Assembly: GCA_021029595.1 (NCBI GenBank)
Contig: JAJJOY010000002.1
Span: 186,001 to 250,000 of the forward strand
Length of the DNA: 64,000 nucleotides
DNA from: Hominenteromicrobium mulieris
GTDB lineage: Bacteria; Bacillota; Clostridia; Oscillospirales; Acutalibacteraceae
Reading direction: 5' to 3'
Part shown: piece by piece, positions 34,130-42,910 of the stretch
Layout of the letters: the number at the start of each line of letters is the position of its first letter
Numbering within the stretch: the first letter of the stretch is position 1
The notes under the pieces: generated by a model
What the model was told of the DNA's origin: nothing
Databases searched by the model: none
What the model saw: the letters and a program-made list of their open reading frames with translations, nothing else
Made by a program: the position numbers and the translations under genes

Positions 34130-35099
34130 AGGCAGTCTCCCTCTCTTTCTCCGTTCTGTGCGTATATGCCGCCAGCACTTCCTGCGGAATACGATCCAGC
34201 ACGGCGACAGCATCCTCATAATCCCGGTGCAGTTTGGCGTCGGCCAGCTTTTTCAAGGTACTTTCCTGCGTGGCCTTGTCCAGCGACCGCGCCAACTGCT
34301 CCGTTTTCTTTTTCAGTTTTTTGTTCTCGGCGGTCGTGGCGATAAACGCCGTATTGTACTTTTTCAGCGTCGTGTGCATCTGCTCCACAGCCGGGATATA
34401 CTTGTCCAAAAAAGCGCCGATTTCTGCTGCTTTTCCCTTGGCATTGAACGCATTGACGCCTGAAAGCAATTCTTCCAGCTTGGCCTTCTGCTTGGTCAGG
34501 CGGGTCATTTCCTTGAACACCCTCGGCGGAATATGGTCGCGCCCGGTCTTGCTGGCACTCTCGCCCCGCTCCAAATCGGGGTATTTTTTGACCATATGCT
34601 CCCAAAACCTGTCCTGCCACTGCGTCAGCTTCTTCTTGTTGCCGACAATCTCCTTGGCGCAGAGCCGCCCGTCCTCCGTCAGCGGGACAAAAGAAAGGTG
34701 CATATGGGGCGTTTTCTCGTCCATATGCACCACGGCGGATATGATGGTTTTCGGGTCTTGGTGCTGCTGAATAAAGTCCAGCGCCTCCTGAAAATAGGCT
34801 TTGACCTCGCCCTTTTTCTTACCCTTGAAGAACTCCGGGCTGGCCGTCACCAGCGCTTCCACCACGCGCACGCTGTCCGAGCGTGTACGGCAGCCAGCGT
34901 CCTTGATCTGTCGCTCTGCCTCTGCCCGGTATTTTTGTTCCGGCGTAATCAGGTGAAAATTCAAGTGGCTGCGGCTCTTGTCGATGTCTGGATTGCTGGC
35001 GTAATTCTCTTTGGTTCGCTCATTGTGTGCTTCAATATTGGAAATTTCCGGTCCTTTGTACTTGGCAAATCGGAGAATGGCAAACTGCGGCTTACTCAT
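34119..35099 (-). CDS. MobV-family relaxase (Pre/Mob)
   Basis: A 326-residue plasmid-recombination/mobilization protein that nicks at oriT. Motif I-like HNERTKENYASNPDID is at residues 25-40 and the metal-binding histidine motif HMDEKTPHMHLSF at 125-137. Residues 195-300 are Lys/Leu-rich and form a probable coiled coil, as usual in MobV. It is preceded by a small HTH gene whose stop codon overlaps its start region (TAAATG). It marks the element as mobilizable. Confidence 0.92.
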   Translation of the reverse strand: MSKPQFAILRFAKYKGPEISNIEAHNERTKENYASNPDIDKSRSHLNFHLITPEQKYRAEAERQIKDAGCRTRSDSVRVVEALVTASPEFFKGKKKGEVKAYFQEALDFIQQHQDPKTIISAVVHMDEKTPHMHLSFVPLTEDGRLCAKEIVGNKKKLTQWQDRFWEHMVKKYPDLERGESASKTGRDHIPPRVFKEMTRLTKQKAKLEELLSGVNAFNAKGKAAEIGAFLDKYIPAVEQMHTTLKKYNTAFIATTAENKKLKKKTEQLARSLDKATQESTLKKLADAKLHRDYEDAVAVLDRIPQEVLAAYTHRTEKERETAYGR

Positions 35100-35312
35100 T
35101 TATCTCTCCCTCCGTTTCCATACAAGGTCATAGCCCAGCACATCAGCAAGCTCCATGACTTCTTTGTAGCGGATGCTCTCCCTTTGCAGCTTGGCAGACA
35201 GGTTGGAGACGCTGTCGGACCAACCATATTCGTCATGAAGAAGATCAACAACCTCCTGCATGGTAAAACCGGCGCGGACGATCTGCGCCTTGATTTCGTT
35301 GCGTACACTCAT
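35100..35312 (-). CDS. Small HTH-like protein upstream of mob
   Basis: A 70-residue protein (MSVRNEIKAQIVRAGFTMQE ... NLSAKLQRESIRYKEVMELA) with a Cro/C1-like helix-turn-helix pattern: a turn before SVSNLSAKLQRES reads like a recognition helix. GGAGG lies eight bases before the ATG at 35312. It probably regulates or assists mobilization, since it is translationally linked to the relaxase gene. Confidence 0.7.
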   Translation of the reverse strand: MSVRNEIKAQIVRAGFTMQEVVDLLHDEYGWSDSVSNLSAKLQRESIRYKEVMELADVLGYDLVWKRRER

Positions 35313-35712
35313 ATTCAAATCCTCCCATAATTCAGATCATGAAAAAGCGATGCCAACACGCCATTCGGCGCATCCGCTTCGCTGTCTGGTGTAAAAATCT
35401 GTTCTGCTCAAATCCGCTGGAAACGCGGCGGTCGATGCCCTTTCATAGGTGAGGGGTATCGACTTTACGAAACCGTGTGGCATTTCATAAAACCGTGCAG
35501 ATGCACACTTTTTTCGTAATGCCGGTACGCAGTTCCGAGCAGCGCGGTTTCGTGAAGCCATTTCTGTCAACGGTCAAATTCTTTGCGGATTTCACTTGTC
35601 TTGATTCACGCCCTCCAAATATAGGTTCTGCCGGTCAGCATTCTTCCTATATAGCGTCGTTTGGGGCAAAACGCTGCGTACATACGTACACAGCACAGTC
35701 GCAGAAAAATCA
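35313..35712. other. Non-coding stretch, candidate oriT region
   Basis: About 400 bases without a convincing gene, upstream of the small HTH and relaxase genes, the usual place for oriT. It contains GTACATACGTAC at 35679-35690, echoed by GTACGTACGTAC at 35727-35738 inside the next gene, and a small CGTTT/AAAACG hairpin at 35659-35674. The nic site cannot be identified. Confidence 0.4.
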
Positions 35713-37083
35713 TCACCAGTCATCCGGTACGTACGTACGCTCTGAAACATCGGAAAACCCGTTGATATTGGGTCTGGCAACTGCCTCAATACCGAAAAAG
35801 CCACATACGCGCCGTCCGGCAGCGTTGGTGATCTTGTTGCAGTATTCCAGATTGTACTTGTTCTGGTTCGCAATCACACTCTCACTGAAGCTGCGGCGCT
35901 TTAGCGGCGTCAGATTGTTTTCCTCACACCACATCCGATAAATTTCGTACAATTCCTTGGAGCTGATGGTGCAGTCTGCTTTCAGCCGGATATAGCCCTC
36001 TGATTCGAGAAAATCAAAGACGTTGTTGTTATCCCGCCTGACTGCCTCCCGATTATCCCGTGTACGCTGACTTTCTGTGAACTTGAAGTTGTTGGCAACA
36101 AGCCGCTGCAAGCCCTCAAACGCCCATAGAAAGATACCCTCGACCTCTGCTTTCATCTTTTCGGCAAGGTCAGGATCATCTACCCGTCCCGCAGGCTTTT
36201 CCCTGGTGGTCAGCACAAGCTGACGGCGGTAAAATCCGTCGCTTCGGTCATAGAGTGCTTGCAGATCACCGTTGGAGAACGCCAGCAGCCGGGCAAACAT
36301 CCACCCCTGGTAGCTCTGCTTGCCTTTGCGTTCCAGATCCATCTTGCCTTGGGCGGTCACGATGGACTTGACGTAGTTGGTCTGCCGCAGCGCCTCCATC
36401 CGCATATCGTCATCCACGCACAGCAGAATGTGTTCCAGATCGGCACGGGCAAATCGATTTTCGGAGATTTTGCCGATACTGCCGTCCTTCATGCTGCTGC
36501 CAAGCAGCGCCCCCAACACCGCGCCGATCTGCGACTTGCCCTCGCCGCCGTTTCCCTTAATCACCATCATGTGCTGCCCTTTGTTGCTGGGAATCAGACA
36601 ATAACCGATGAACTCCTGCAAGGTGGGGATGTCCTCCGCATACAGCAATCCATCCAAAAAGGATAGCCAGAGGGCAGGTACTGGGGCATCCGGACGGTAC
36701 GCCACCGGAAGTCTGCTGCGTACAATATCAGGTTTGCCCTCAGTAAAGCTGCCGTCCAGCGCCAACGTGCCGTTTGCCAGATGGATTTTGTCTGTCTCCG
36801 GCACGAAATCCTCTACATGAGCCGCCAGCTTCATCACTTCCAGAATGTTTGTGATTTTGCGGGGGATGTTGTTCACGGCGCAGCATTTCAGTTCTTCGTA
36901 GATCTCGCCACGAAGCGGCAGATCATCGGTCACTCTGCCGTCCGGCGTAAAGAAAGCACCGTTGGCAAAGATGATTTTCCGGCTGCTCAGAAATTCATCA
37001 CAGAACAGCGCCTCATTGATATTTGTGCCATCAAACCAGATGGGCGCGTCTAAATTAGCCGATTTCCGTTTCGTCACGGGCAT
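35713..37083 (-). CDS. Phage/plasmid primase-helicase (D5/P4-like)
   Basis: A 456-residue protein like the C-terminal helicase part of P4-type primases. Residues 95-160 are a D5 N-terminal-like region; the superfamily 3 helicase ATP site GNGGEGKSQ is near residue 182, Walker B ILLCVDDDM near 225, and the arginine-finger region MFARLLAFSNGD near 262. A winged helix-like segment follows position 380. The start overlaps the CHC2 primase gene by 29 bases; the GTG two codons inside is an alternative because GGAGG is only three bases from the ATG. It probably drives autonomous replication of the excised element. Confidence 0.85.
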   Translation of the reverse strand: MPVTKRKSANLDAPIWFDGTNINEALFCDEFLSSRKIIFANGAFFTPDGRVTDDLPLRGEIYEELKCCAVNNIPRKITNILEVMKLAAHVEDFVPETDKIHLANGTLALDGSFTEGKPDIVRSRLPVAYRPDAPVPALWLSFLDGLLYAEDIPTLQEFIGYCLIPSNKGQHMMVIKGNGGEGKSQIGAVLGALLGSSMKDGSIGKISENRFARADLEHILLCVDDDMRMEALRQTNYVKSIVTAQGKMDLERKGKQSYQGWMFARLLAFSNGDLQALYDRSDGFYRRQLVLTTREKPAGRVDDPDLAEKMKAEVEGIFLWAFEGLQRLVANNFKFTESQRTRDNREAVRRDNNNVFDFLESEGYIRLKADCTISSKELYEIYRMWCEENNLTPLKRRSFSESVIANQNKYNLEYCNKITNAAGRRVCGFFGIEAVARPNINGFSDVSERTYVPDDW

Positions 37084-37675
37084 CCACCTCCTTTGCCGTC
37101 CGTTTCAGGCGTTCTTCCAGCCGGTCGATCATGCCATCTTTTTGAAGCATATCCACAGTTTTCACACGAGCCTCCAACTCTGCAAAGGTTAAAATATCTG
37201 TCAAATCCTCGATATAATCGAGCATCTGGCAGGCTTCCACGAAACGGTCATCAAGAGTATCCTCCGGTGTTTCGGGTGCGTACTGCACCTTCCAATGCTC
37301 CAAAAGATGCAGATAATCGCATAACACCCGCCGACAGTGCAGTTCCTCTCTCTGGAACGCCTTTGCCAGCGGGTATTTCGGTTTCCGCAGTGCTGCCGCA
37401 GCAGGGGGCTTGTCCGGGTCAATCCCAAAGTCATACGCCAGCTTCTGCGCCGCCTCATAGTTGCTCAGATTGAACAGCCTTGCCGTAAGGCCGATCACGT
37501 CACCAGTTGCTCCGCAACCGAAGCAGTAGAAGTAATCCTCATTCAGCTTCATGCTGGGCGTGTGGTCATTGTGGAAGGGGCAGCAGGCCATATTGCCGCG
37601 CCCGACCTTCAAACCGTAGTGTTCGGCAGCTTGTCTCACTGTGACCACCGCCTTGACGTTTTCAAAAAGATTCAT
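37055..37675 (-). CDS. CHC2 zinc-finger primase
   Basis: A 206-residue protein with a DnaG-type zinc finger at residues 31-55: CCPFHNDHTPSMK then YCFGCGATGDVIGL, giving the CHC2 pattern of Cys32, His35, Cys51 and Cys54. The TOPRIM catalytic domain of full-length DnaG is absent, so it likely works with the adjacent helicase. GGAGG lies seven bases before the ATG at 37675. It is the first gene of the replication pair. Confidence 0.88.
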   Translation of the reverse strand: MNLFENVKAVVTVRQAAEHYGLKVGRGNMACCPFHNDHTPSMKLNEDYFYCFGCGATGDVIGLTARLFNLSNYEAAQKLAYDFGIDPDKPPAAAALRKPKYPLAKAFQREELHCRRVLCDYLHLLEHWKVQYAPETPEDTLDDRFVEACQMLDYIEDLTDILTFAELEARVKTVDMLQKDGMIDRLEERLKRTAKEVDARDETEIG

Positions 37676-37765
37676 ACAAATACCTCCGTAATTTTTTGAC
37701 AATTTCCTCTTGTCACCTGAATATACGGAGAAAAACGGGTTGAGCCGGAAAATCCGGCATTTCCG

Positions 37766-37825
37766 CAAAAAAAAAGAAAAAGCCGCCCTGAATTTTTGCA
37801 AAAATGCAAAAATCACAGGACGGCG
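37766..37825 (-). terminator. Strong hairpin plus T-tract in the primase leader
   Basis: On the minus strand CGCCGTCCTG-TG-ATTTTTGC pairs with GCAAAAATTCAGGGCGGC, followed by TTTTTCTTTTTTTTTT. It lies upstream of the primase gene and just behind the plus-strand promoter at 37845, so it either insulates the divergent units or attenuates a primase transcript. Confidence 0.65.
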
Positions 37826-37844
37826 AATGTTCACAAGATATGCC

Positions 37845-37873
37845 TTGATATTATTCCACTTATTGAATATAAT
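37845..37873 (+). promoter_or_regulatory. Promoter of the element regulatory operon
   Basis: TTGATA and TATAAT with a 17-base spacer, 28 bases before the start of the small helix-turn-helix gene. Confidence 0.85.
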
Positions 37874-37900
37874 AAAGTTAGTTTTGGGGAAGGAGGGCGA

Positions 37901-38113
37901 ATGCGAATGAAATACCTGTCAACCTTTGAAGCAGCAGAGAAATGGGGCATCTCCCATCGGCGCGTGAACGTTCTCTGTAATGAGGGGCGCATCACCGGCG
38001 CACAGCGGGCAGGAAGCCGCTGGATTATCCCGGCGGATGCAGAAAAGCCTGCCGATGCCAGAATCCGAAGCGGAAAATATATCAAAAAGCCGACAGAGGA
38101 AAGGGGGACATAA
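37901..38113 (+). CDS. Excisionase-like small DNA-binding protein
   Basis: A 70-residue protein with a MerR/excisionase-type winged helix: LSTFEAAEKWGISHRRVNVL, then CNEGRITGAQRAGSRWIIPA. Such genes act as recombination directionality factors or regulators on mobile elements; here it heads an operon with an XRE regulator and a sigma-like factor. GGAGG is close to the ATG at 37901, with a second ATG six bases on. Role in excision is inferred. Confidence 0.75.
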   Translation: MRMKYLSTFEAAEKWGISHRRVNVLCNEGRITGAQRAGSRWIIPADAEKPADARIRSGKYIKKPTEERGT

Positions 38114-38116
38114 CCA

Positions 38117-38962
38117 ATGGAAAACACCTTTTTACCCGGTACTGTCCGGGAGCGCATTGCCGATCTGATGAAATACCATAAAGTATCCCAGACAGACCTT
38201 GCGCTGAAAATCGGCTGCGGAGACAGCTTACTCAGCCGGTTTCTGACCGGAAAGACGGACAAGCTCGGAGACGAGAATATCATCCGTATTGCCAGAGCTT
38301 TTAATGTCTCCACCGACTTTCTTTTAGGCATAACCAATGTCCCTGACAAAAAGAATTATGCCATTGACGAGCTTGGCTTATCTGCACAGGCGGCAAGAAA
38401 CCTCTATGCCGGAAAAGCAAACGCTCAGGTAGTCAATTACCTGCTGGAAAGCCCTCGTTTTCTTGATTTGACCTACATATTGGAGCAGTATTTCAACGAT
38501 ACGGTTGCCGCCGGGTATGCTGCACAGAACCAGCTATATACGACTATCAGTAGCCTGACGCGGAAAACGGTAAAAACGGAAGCTGGCGAACAAGCTGCAC
38601 GGGACATCGCACATCTGAGAACATCAGTTTATCAAGCTGACCTTGTCACCATTGAAAATCAGTTTATGCTGGCGGTCAAGGAAGTGAAAAAGGAAATCGG
38701 CAATGACTTTGCTGCCATGCAGTCGATGACCGCAGAGCAAGCTAAAAGAATGTTTACAGAGGTTGCAAAGGGACAGGATATGACAAATCCAACCATTACA
38801 CCGGAGCAGGTATCTGATCTGATTATCGGCAGTGTGGCTGGCTTGGATGGTGTCAATCGGGATGCGTTGAATACGCTTGGACAGGCGTTGACTGGCTTTT
38901 TCCAGACCACCTTAGAGCAAGCCCCATTACAGGAGAAGGGCGATGAAGAAGCAGGACAATGA
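38117..38962 (+). CDS. XRE-family transcriptional regulator
   Basis: A 281-residue protein with an N-terminal Cro/C1 helix-turn-helix (residues 10-65: VRERIADLMKYHKVSQTDLA, recognition helix near GDSLLSRFLTGK) and a long C-terminal region without a recognised domain, partly helical. It starts three bases after the previous gene and overlaps the sigma-like gene by 20 bases. It is probably the main switch of the element. Confidence 0.82.
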   Translation: MENTFLPGTVRERIADLMKYHKVSQTDLALKIGCGDSLLSRFLTGKTDKLGDENIIRIARAFNVSTDFLLGITNVPDKKNYAIDELGLSAQAARNLYAGKANAQVVNYLLESPRFLDLTYILEQYFNDTVAAGYAAQNQLYTTISSLTRKTVKTEAGEQAARDIAHLRTSVYQADLVTIENQFMLAVKEVKKEIGNDFAAMQSMTAEQAKRMFTEVAKGQDMTNPTITPEQVSDLIIGSVAGLDGVNRDALNTLGQALTGFFQTTLEQAPLQEKGDEEAGQ

Positions 38963-39605
38963 GCAGCTTTGTGCGCTGGCTCAAAAAGGGGACACAGAGG
39001 CTCGTGACCTTCTTCTGAAAAACAATATGGGTTTCATCCGCAAAACCGCCAATGAGATTTATATGAAGTCCAATCTGGCAGAGAGTGACCTCAGTACAGA
39101 AACCAGCGATCTGGAACAGGAGGGCTGCCTCGGTCTGCTGACCGCCATTCCCCTCTTTGACAGCAGTAAGGGCATCAAGTTTTTGACTTACGCCGCACCG
39201 TTCATCCGCAACACCATGACCGACCTGATACGGGATGTTTTCTCCCAATATGAGCAGAGAATGACCAGCACCACAGACGGACTTGCCTTGCAGAAAATCC
39301 GGTTGGATGAGATCCTTCCCGGTGAGGAACGGCTGATGCGCATTGAAGCCATTGCTGATCCGACCGTCAAATCTCCGGAACAGATTTATGTGGACAAAGA
39401 AACCATGCGTGAGCTGTACGAAGGTTTGGGCAGACTTTCCGAGCGTGAGCAAGCCTATCTGCTGTACCGCTATGGCTTTACGGACGATGTGGAGCATACG
39501 ATGATCGGCTCAGCAATTCATTTCAATCTGCGGGAGAGCCGCGCAAAGACGTTAGAAGATACTGCGATGGACAACCTCTGGCTGGAACTGCCGTGGTGGT
39601 TTTAG
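38943..39605 (+). CDS. Element-encoded sigma-70-like factor
   Basis: A 220-residue protein with sigma region 2 (NNMGFIRKTANEIYMKSNLA, DLEQEGCLGLLTAIPLFDSS, KGIKFLTYAAPFIRNTMTDL) and a region 4-like C terminus (LSEREQAYLLYRYGFTDDVE then RESRAKTLEDTAMDNLW). Similar factors occur on Tn916-like and other clostridial elements, where they regulate transfer genes. It is the last gene of the operon. Confidence 0.82.
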   Translation: MKKQDNEQLCALAQKGDTEARDLLLKNNMGFIRKTANEIYMKSNLAESDLSTETSDLEQEGCLGLLTAIPLFDSSKGIKFLTYAAPFIRNTMTDLIRDVFSQYEQRMTSTTDGLALQKIRLDEILPGEERLMRIEAIADPTVKSPEQIYVDKETMRELYEGLGRLSEREQAYLLYRYGFTDDVEHTMIGSAIHFNLRESRAKTLEDTAMDNLWLELPWWF

Positions 39606-39987
39606 TGTGTCGCTGCGGCGGGACGAGGGCGGTATATACCTCTGCTTCCTTCTCCGGCCAGTCGGATTTTGCTTCTCAAAAATCCTGCATTTGTGTCACC
39701 TTGGTGTCACAAAATCCGCCTGTCCTACTGCCGCAGAAAAGTGTCTGTCAACCGCTATCTGCCCGTACAGCAGATGGCGAAGCCAGCCCCTTTCCCGCGT
39801 CAGCCGGAAGCAAAGGTATAACACACTAGACTTTGCAAGCAAAATCGTGTGCCAACAGGGATGCTCGCGCCCCTATTGGAAACCCTGCGTCAAAGGGGAT
39901 TCCCCCCCTCTGAACACCCCATATTTTCTTCGCTGCGAGTACCCAAGCTTTAAAAATACAGTTTGGAACACCTGCTCAGAAAATGCA
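39606..39987. other. Non-coding stretch with an imperfect palindrome
   Basis: No convincing gene. At 39691-39712 TTGTGTCACC-TT-GGTGTCACAA is symmetric apart from one T-T position per arm and also forms a direct repeat of GTGTCAC. It may be a protein-binding site or terminate the sigma-like gene. Confidence 0.45.
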
Positions 39988-40038
39988 AAAGAAGCAGTTC
40001 TATCACACAATACGTGCGTGGTAGAACTGCTTTCTTTT
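39988..40038. terminator. Bidirectional terminator between the two element operons
   Basis: GAAGCAGTTCTATCAC pairs with GTGGTAGAACTGCTTTC (minor mismatches), flanked by A-rich and T-rich tracts. It closes the plus-strand regulatory operon and the minus-strand flavin/ADP-ribosylation operon. Confidence 0.85.
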
Positions 40039-40870
40039 ATTGAATTGCAGCATCAGACAGGCTCTGCAAAACCTGTCCAATATCTGCATTCATGCAGATT
40101 GATCGTTGCTCAATTTCTTGAGGGCAAACTGCCTGACCTTGGTTGATGCAGGCGTAGGTAGCTTCTGGATTCTTGGCTGTCATCTGCCAGAAAGGGTACT
40201 TAATGATGACTGGGGTATTGTAGCCTACGCCTAATTCAAGGAAGAGAATTTTGCCACCCGTACGGGTACGGAGAAAATCCTCATACCGTTCTGCTGCTCT
40301 GTGCCAGCCCTCGTCCTCCACAAAGGTATCATCGCTGCGGAGGTTCATGGTCATGGGTTTCCCACAGTGGGGGCAGACCGGGAGCAGCTCTGACGGGATT
40401 TTCATGTCCTCCTGCCGTTTGACCATTTCGAGGATCACGGCTTCGTTATCAAAGGTTTCCTGACAGCACGGCTCACTGCACTGGAATAGGCCATAATCGC
40501 CCTGCGTGTAGAACAGCCGCTTCTTGTCAAAGCCAGCCTTCTGAAAGCAGTGATCAACGTTCGTGGTGATGACAAAATAATCCTTGTCCTGTACCAGCTT
40601 TAAGATGGCATCATAGACCGGTTTGGGGGCATCCATATAGCGGTTGATGTAGATGTATCGGCTCCAATACGCCCAATGCTCCTCCGGCGTGGCAAACGGG
40701 AAAAAGCCGCCGGAATACATATCTTGGATACCGTACTTTGCCGCAAAGTCGGAAAAGTATTTTTCAAACCGTTCGCCGGTGTAGGTGAAGCCCGCCGCCG
40801 TGGACAGTCCGGCTCCGGCTCCGATCACCACGGCATCACAGTCCTGTAATGCTGCTTTCAGCCGTTCCAT
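40037..40870 (-). CDS. Class-M sirtuin (SirTM), probable protein ADP-ribosyltransferase
   Basis: A 277-residue Sir2-family protein. The NAD motif GAGAGLSTAAGFTYTG is at residues 17-32 and TTNVDHCFQKAGF at 102-114. Where deacylating sirtuins have the catalytic His (ELHG), this one reads YTQGDYG with Gln123. Four cysteines of a zinc site are at 131, 135, 166 and 169. The Gln, Asn104 and neighbouring motifs are those of the SirTM class, shown in staphylococci and streptococci to ADP-ribosylate a lipoylated GcvH-like protein. It follows the macrodomain gene by four bases; no GcvH-L or LplA2 gene is present. Start at 40870 by fit to the family. Confidence 0.9.
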   Translation of the reverse strand: MERLKAALQDCDAVVIGAGAGLSTAAGFTYTGERFEKYFSDFAAKYGIQDMYSGGFFPFATPEEHWAYWSRYIYINRYMDAPKPVYDAILKLVQDKDYFVITTNVDHCFQKAGFDKKRLFYTQGDYGLFQCSEPCCQETFDNEAVILEMVKRQEDMKIPSELLPVCPHCGKPMTMNLRSDDTFVEDEGWHRAAERYEDFLRTRTGGKILFLELGVGYNTPVIIKYPFWQMTAKNPEATYACINQGQAVCPQEIEQRSICMNADIGQVLQSLSDAAIQ

Positions 40871-40874
40871 CGGC

Positions 40875-41645
40875 TCAGAGCAGCTTTTCGTAGATGGCTT
40901 TGTCCAAATCCTTGAAAACATTGAAGATCACCTTCTTGACGCTGGTTTGCTTTTTGAGATATTCTTTGACCGTCCGAACCGCGATTTCTGCCGCCAGATC
41001 GTTTGGAAAATGAAACTCCCCTGTGGAAATACAGCAGAACGCCACGCTTTCCAGATCGTTTTCTGCCGCCAGCTCCAAGCACGAGCGATAGCAGGAGGCA
41101 AGCAGTTCTTTGTCCTCTTTGGTTACTCGACCGCTGATGATCGGACCGACCGTATGCAGCACATAGCGGCAGGGCAGATTAAACGCCGGGGTGATTTTCG
41201 CCTGTCCGGTGGGTTCGGGATAGCCCTGCTGTTCCATCAGTTGCTCACAGGTAAGGCGCAGTTCTACACCCGCAAAGGTGTGAATGGCGTTGTCAATGCA
41301 GCGATGGTTGGGAATATAGCAGCCGGTCATGCCGGAGTTTGCCGCGTTGACGATGGCATCGCACTTGAGCGTCGTAATATCGCCCTGCCAGAGATACAGC
41401 CCCGGCTGAATGGGTGTCAGGTCGGCAATATCCGTGATACCCTTTGCGGCGGTTTCGTCTTGCAGATAGGCGTCCTGCACTTGCAGAAAATCCGCACCAA
41501 TGCGCACCGGTCTACGGACATTCATCAGCCCGCGCAGTAAAATATTCTGCCGCTCGGAATCCGCCGGGATGATCTGCTTCTGACAGGAGGGACGTTCGTT
41601 CAGCAGAGATTGTATGAGAAACAGTCTTTTTTCGCTCTGGTTCAT
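40875..41645 (-). CDS. Zinc-type macrodomain ADP-ribosyl hydrolase
   Basis: A 256-residue protein with an N-terminal helical extension (about 80 residues) and a macrodomain. ADP-ribose-binding motifs QGDIT (87-91) and VNAAN (99-103) are present. Cys109, His114 and Cys116 in GCYIPNHRCIDNAIH match the zinc site of SirTM-linked macrodomains, which remove ADP-ribose placed by SirTM. GAGGG is seven bases before the ATG at 41645. It lies between the 4Fe-4S flavoprotein and SirTM genes, consistent with writer and eraser made together. Confidence 0.92.
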   Translation of the reverse strand: MNQSEKRLFLIQSLLNERPSCQKQIIPADSERQNILLRGLMNVRRPVRIGADFLQVQDAYLQDETAAKGITDIADLTPIQPGLYLWQGDITTLKCDAIVNAANSGMTGCYIPNHRCIDNAIHTFAGVELRLTCEQLMEQQGYPEPTGQAKITPAFNLPCRYVLHTVGPIISGRVTKEDKELLASCYRSCLELAAENDLESVAFCCISTGEFHFPNDLAAEIAVRTVKEYLKKQTSVKKVIFNVFKDLDKAIYEKLL

Positions 41646-41647
41646 AG

Positions 41648-42256
41648 TCAAACCCTCTTTTCGATAACCTGTTTAGGGCAGGTTTCCGCACACCGCCCGC
41701 AGTGCAGGCAGCGGTGCTGGTCGATGACCACCGGCTTCTTGGTAATGTCGATGCACTTCTGCGGGCAGACGGAGTAGCACAGCTTGCAGCCGATGCAGCC
41801 TTCGCCCACATAGTAACCCGGTGCTTCCTGTGCCGCTTTGCCGATGGTGAAGCTGTCCCGGACGATGTGTGCCGGGTCGCTGATGTCAAAATACTCCCCG
41901 TCCGCTTCGTACAAGCAGAACACCTCTAACGCACTGCGGGTATCGCCGGGATAGATGGACTGCATATAAGTGTTTTTCTCGAAAACCTCATCCAGCTTCT
42001 CGCTGCCGATATTCCTGATCTTGCCCCGCAGGGAGATCGAGATTTTGTCCTTTGTGGCGGACAGGGCGATGAAGCCTTGCTCCATGAGTTGGGCGTAGAA
42101 CGCCTTGCCCTTGGCGGTGAGAAAATACACACCCTGTTCATCCCACAGCATCATGTCGATCACGCGGGTCTGGGGGTGGCTGTCTGCACCGATGGTGGCA
42201 ATGGTGGTGGAGTGGATGCTCTCCACCAGCAGTTTCAGATAATCTTGTTTCGTCAT
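41648..42256 (-). CDS. FMN-binding split-barrel protein fused to two 4Fe-4S clusters
   Basis: A 202-residue two-domain protein. Residues 1-130 are a pyridoxamine-phosphate-oxidase-like barrel (TTIATIGADSHPQTRVIDMM, LTAKGKAFYAQLMEQGFIAL) expected to bind FMN. Residues 150-202 are a 2[4Fe-4S] ferredoxin domain with cysteines at 154, 157, 160, 164 and 183, 186, 189, 193. It suits electron transfer between ferredoxin-type partners and flavin. The ribosome site AAAGGA lies in the end of ribU, four bases apart from it. The partner is unknown. Confidence 0.9.
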   Translation of the reverse strand: MTKQDYLKLLVESIHSTTIATIGADSHPQTRVIDMMLWDEQGVYFLTAKGKAFYAQLMEQGFIALSATKDKISISLRGKIRNIGSEKLDEVFEKNTYMQSIYPGDTRSALEVFCLYEADGEYFDISDPAHIVRDSFTIGKAAQEAPGYYVGEGCIGCKLCYSVCPQKCIDITKKPVVIDQHRCLHCGRCAETCPKQVIEKRV

Positions 42257-42260
42257 ACCG

Positions 42261-42875
42261 TCAACGTCCTTTCAGGATCGGCGTGAGCCGTTTATAGATC
42301 AGCATCGTCACGCCGCCGATGACGAGCCCTTTCAGCAGATTAAAGGGGAACGCATTGAACAGTACCACATCCAGCTTGGTATGGATAAAAGGCAGGAACT
42401 CGGCAAAGGAGGCAATGAGCTGATCCAGTGGCATAAAGTTCTCAAACAGCGGCAGCAGGATGAAGTAATTTGCCAGTGCTGCGGCGATACCCATAACGAC
42501 GCTTGCAAGGACGCAGGCGGCCAGCGCAGTTTTCTTCGTTTTATGGCGTTTATAGATGAAACCCGCAGTGACCACATAGGCTGCGCCCATCAGGAAGTTG
42601 GCGATCTCGCCAATGCCTCCGGTGGAGGTGGTCAGAAGCTGCAAGGCGTTTTTGACAAGTTCAATCAGCAGACCGGAGAGCGGTCCAAAGGCAAATGCGC
42701 CGATGAGTGCAGGAAGGTCAGATAAGTCCATTCTCGCAAAGGACGGCGAGAGAGGAACGGGAAACTCCACAAAGGCCAGCAGATAAGCGACTGCGGACAG
42801 CATGGCGGTCATGGAGATGGTACGGACGGAAAGAACAGCGGTCTTTCTGCTTTTTTCGATGGAAACGGTATTCAT
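42261..42875 (-). CDS. ribU: Riboflavin ECF transporter S component RibU
   Basis: A 204-residue integral membrane protein with six predicted helices. The sequence ARMDLSDLPALIGAFAFGPL and GLLIELVKNALQLLTTSTGG fits RibU, which binds riboflavin and works with a shared energising module (EcfA/T) encoded elsewhere. The ATG at 42875 has AAGGAG five bases upstream; the longer frame upstream runs through the riboswitch hairpin. Regulation by the FMN riboswitch immediately before it supports the substrate call. Confidence 0.93.
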   Translation of the reverse strand: MNTVSIEKSRKTAVLSVRTISMTAMLSAVAYLLAFVEFPVPLSPSFARMDLSDLPALIGAFAFGPLSGLLIELVKNALQLLTTSTGGIGEIANFLMGAAYVVTAGFIYKRHKTKKTALAACVLASVVMGIAAALANYFILLPLFENFMPLDQLIASFAEFLPFIHTKLDVVLFNAFPFNLLKGLVIGGVTMLIYKRLTPILKGR

Positions 42876-42910
42876 GATTGCTCCTTGGAAAAGATATGCT
42901 GGGATTTGAA

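Noticed and set aside
39607-40146. 179-codon plus-strand frame after the sigma-like gene
   Set aside because: It has no ribosome site, crosses the strong bidirectional terminator at 39988 and enters the SirTM gene on the other strand. Composition is not protein-like.
40037-41645. SirTM and macrodomain as an ordinary NAD-depleting phage defence pair
   Set aside because: The sirtuin has the SirTM active-site pattern and the macrodomain the matching zinc site, which point to reversible protein modification; no typical defence effector is present.
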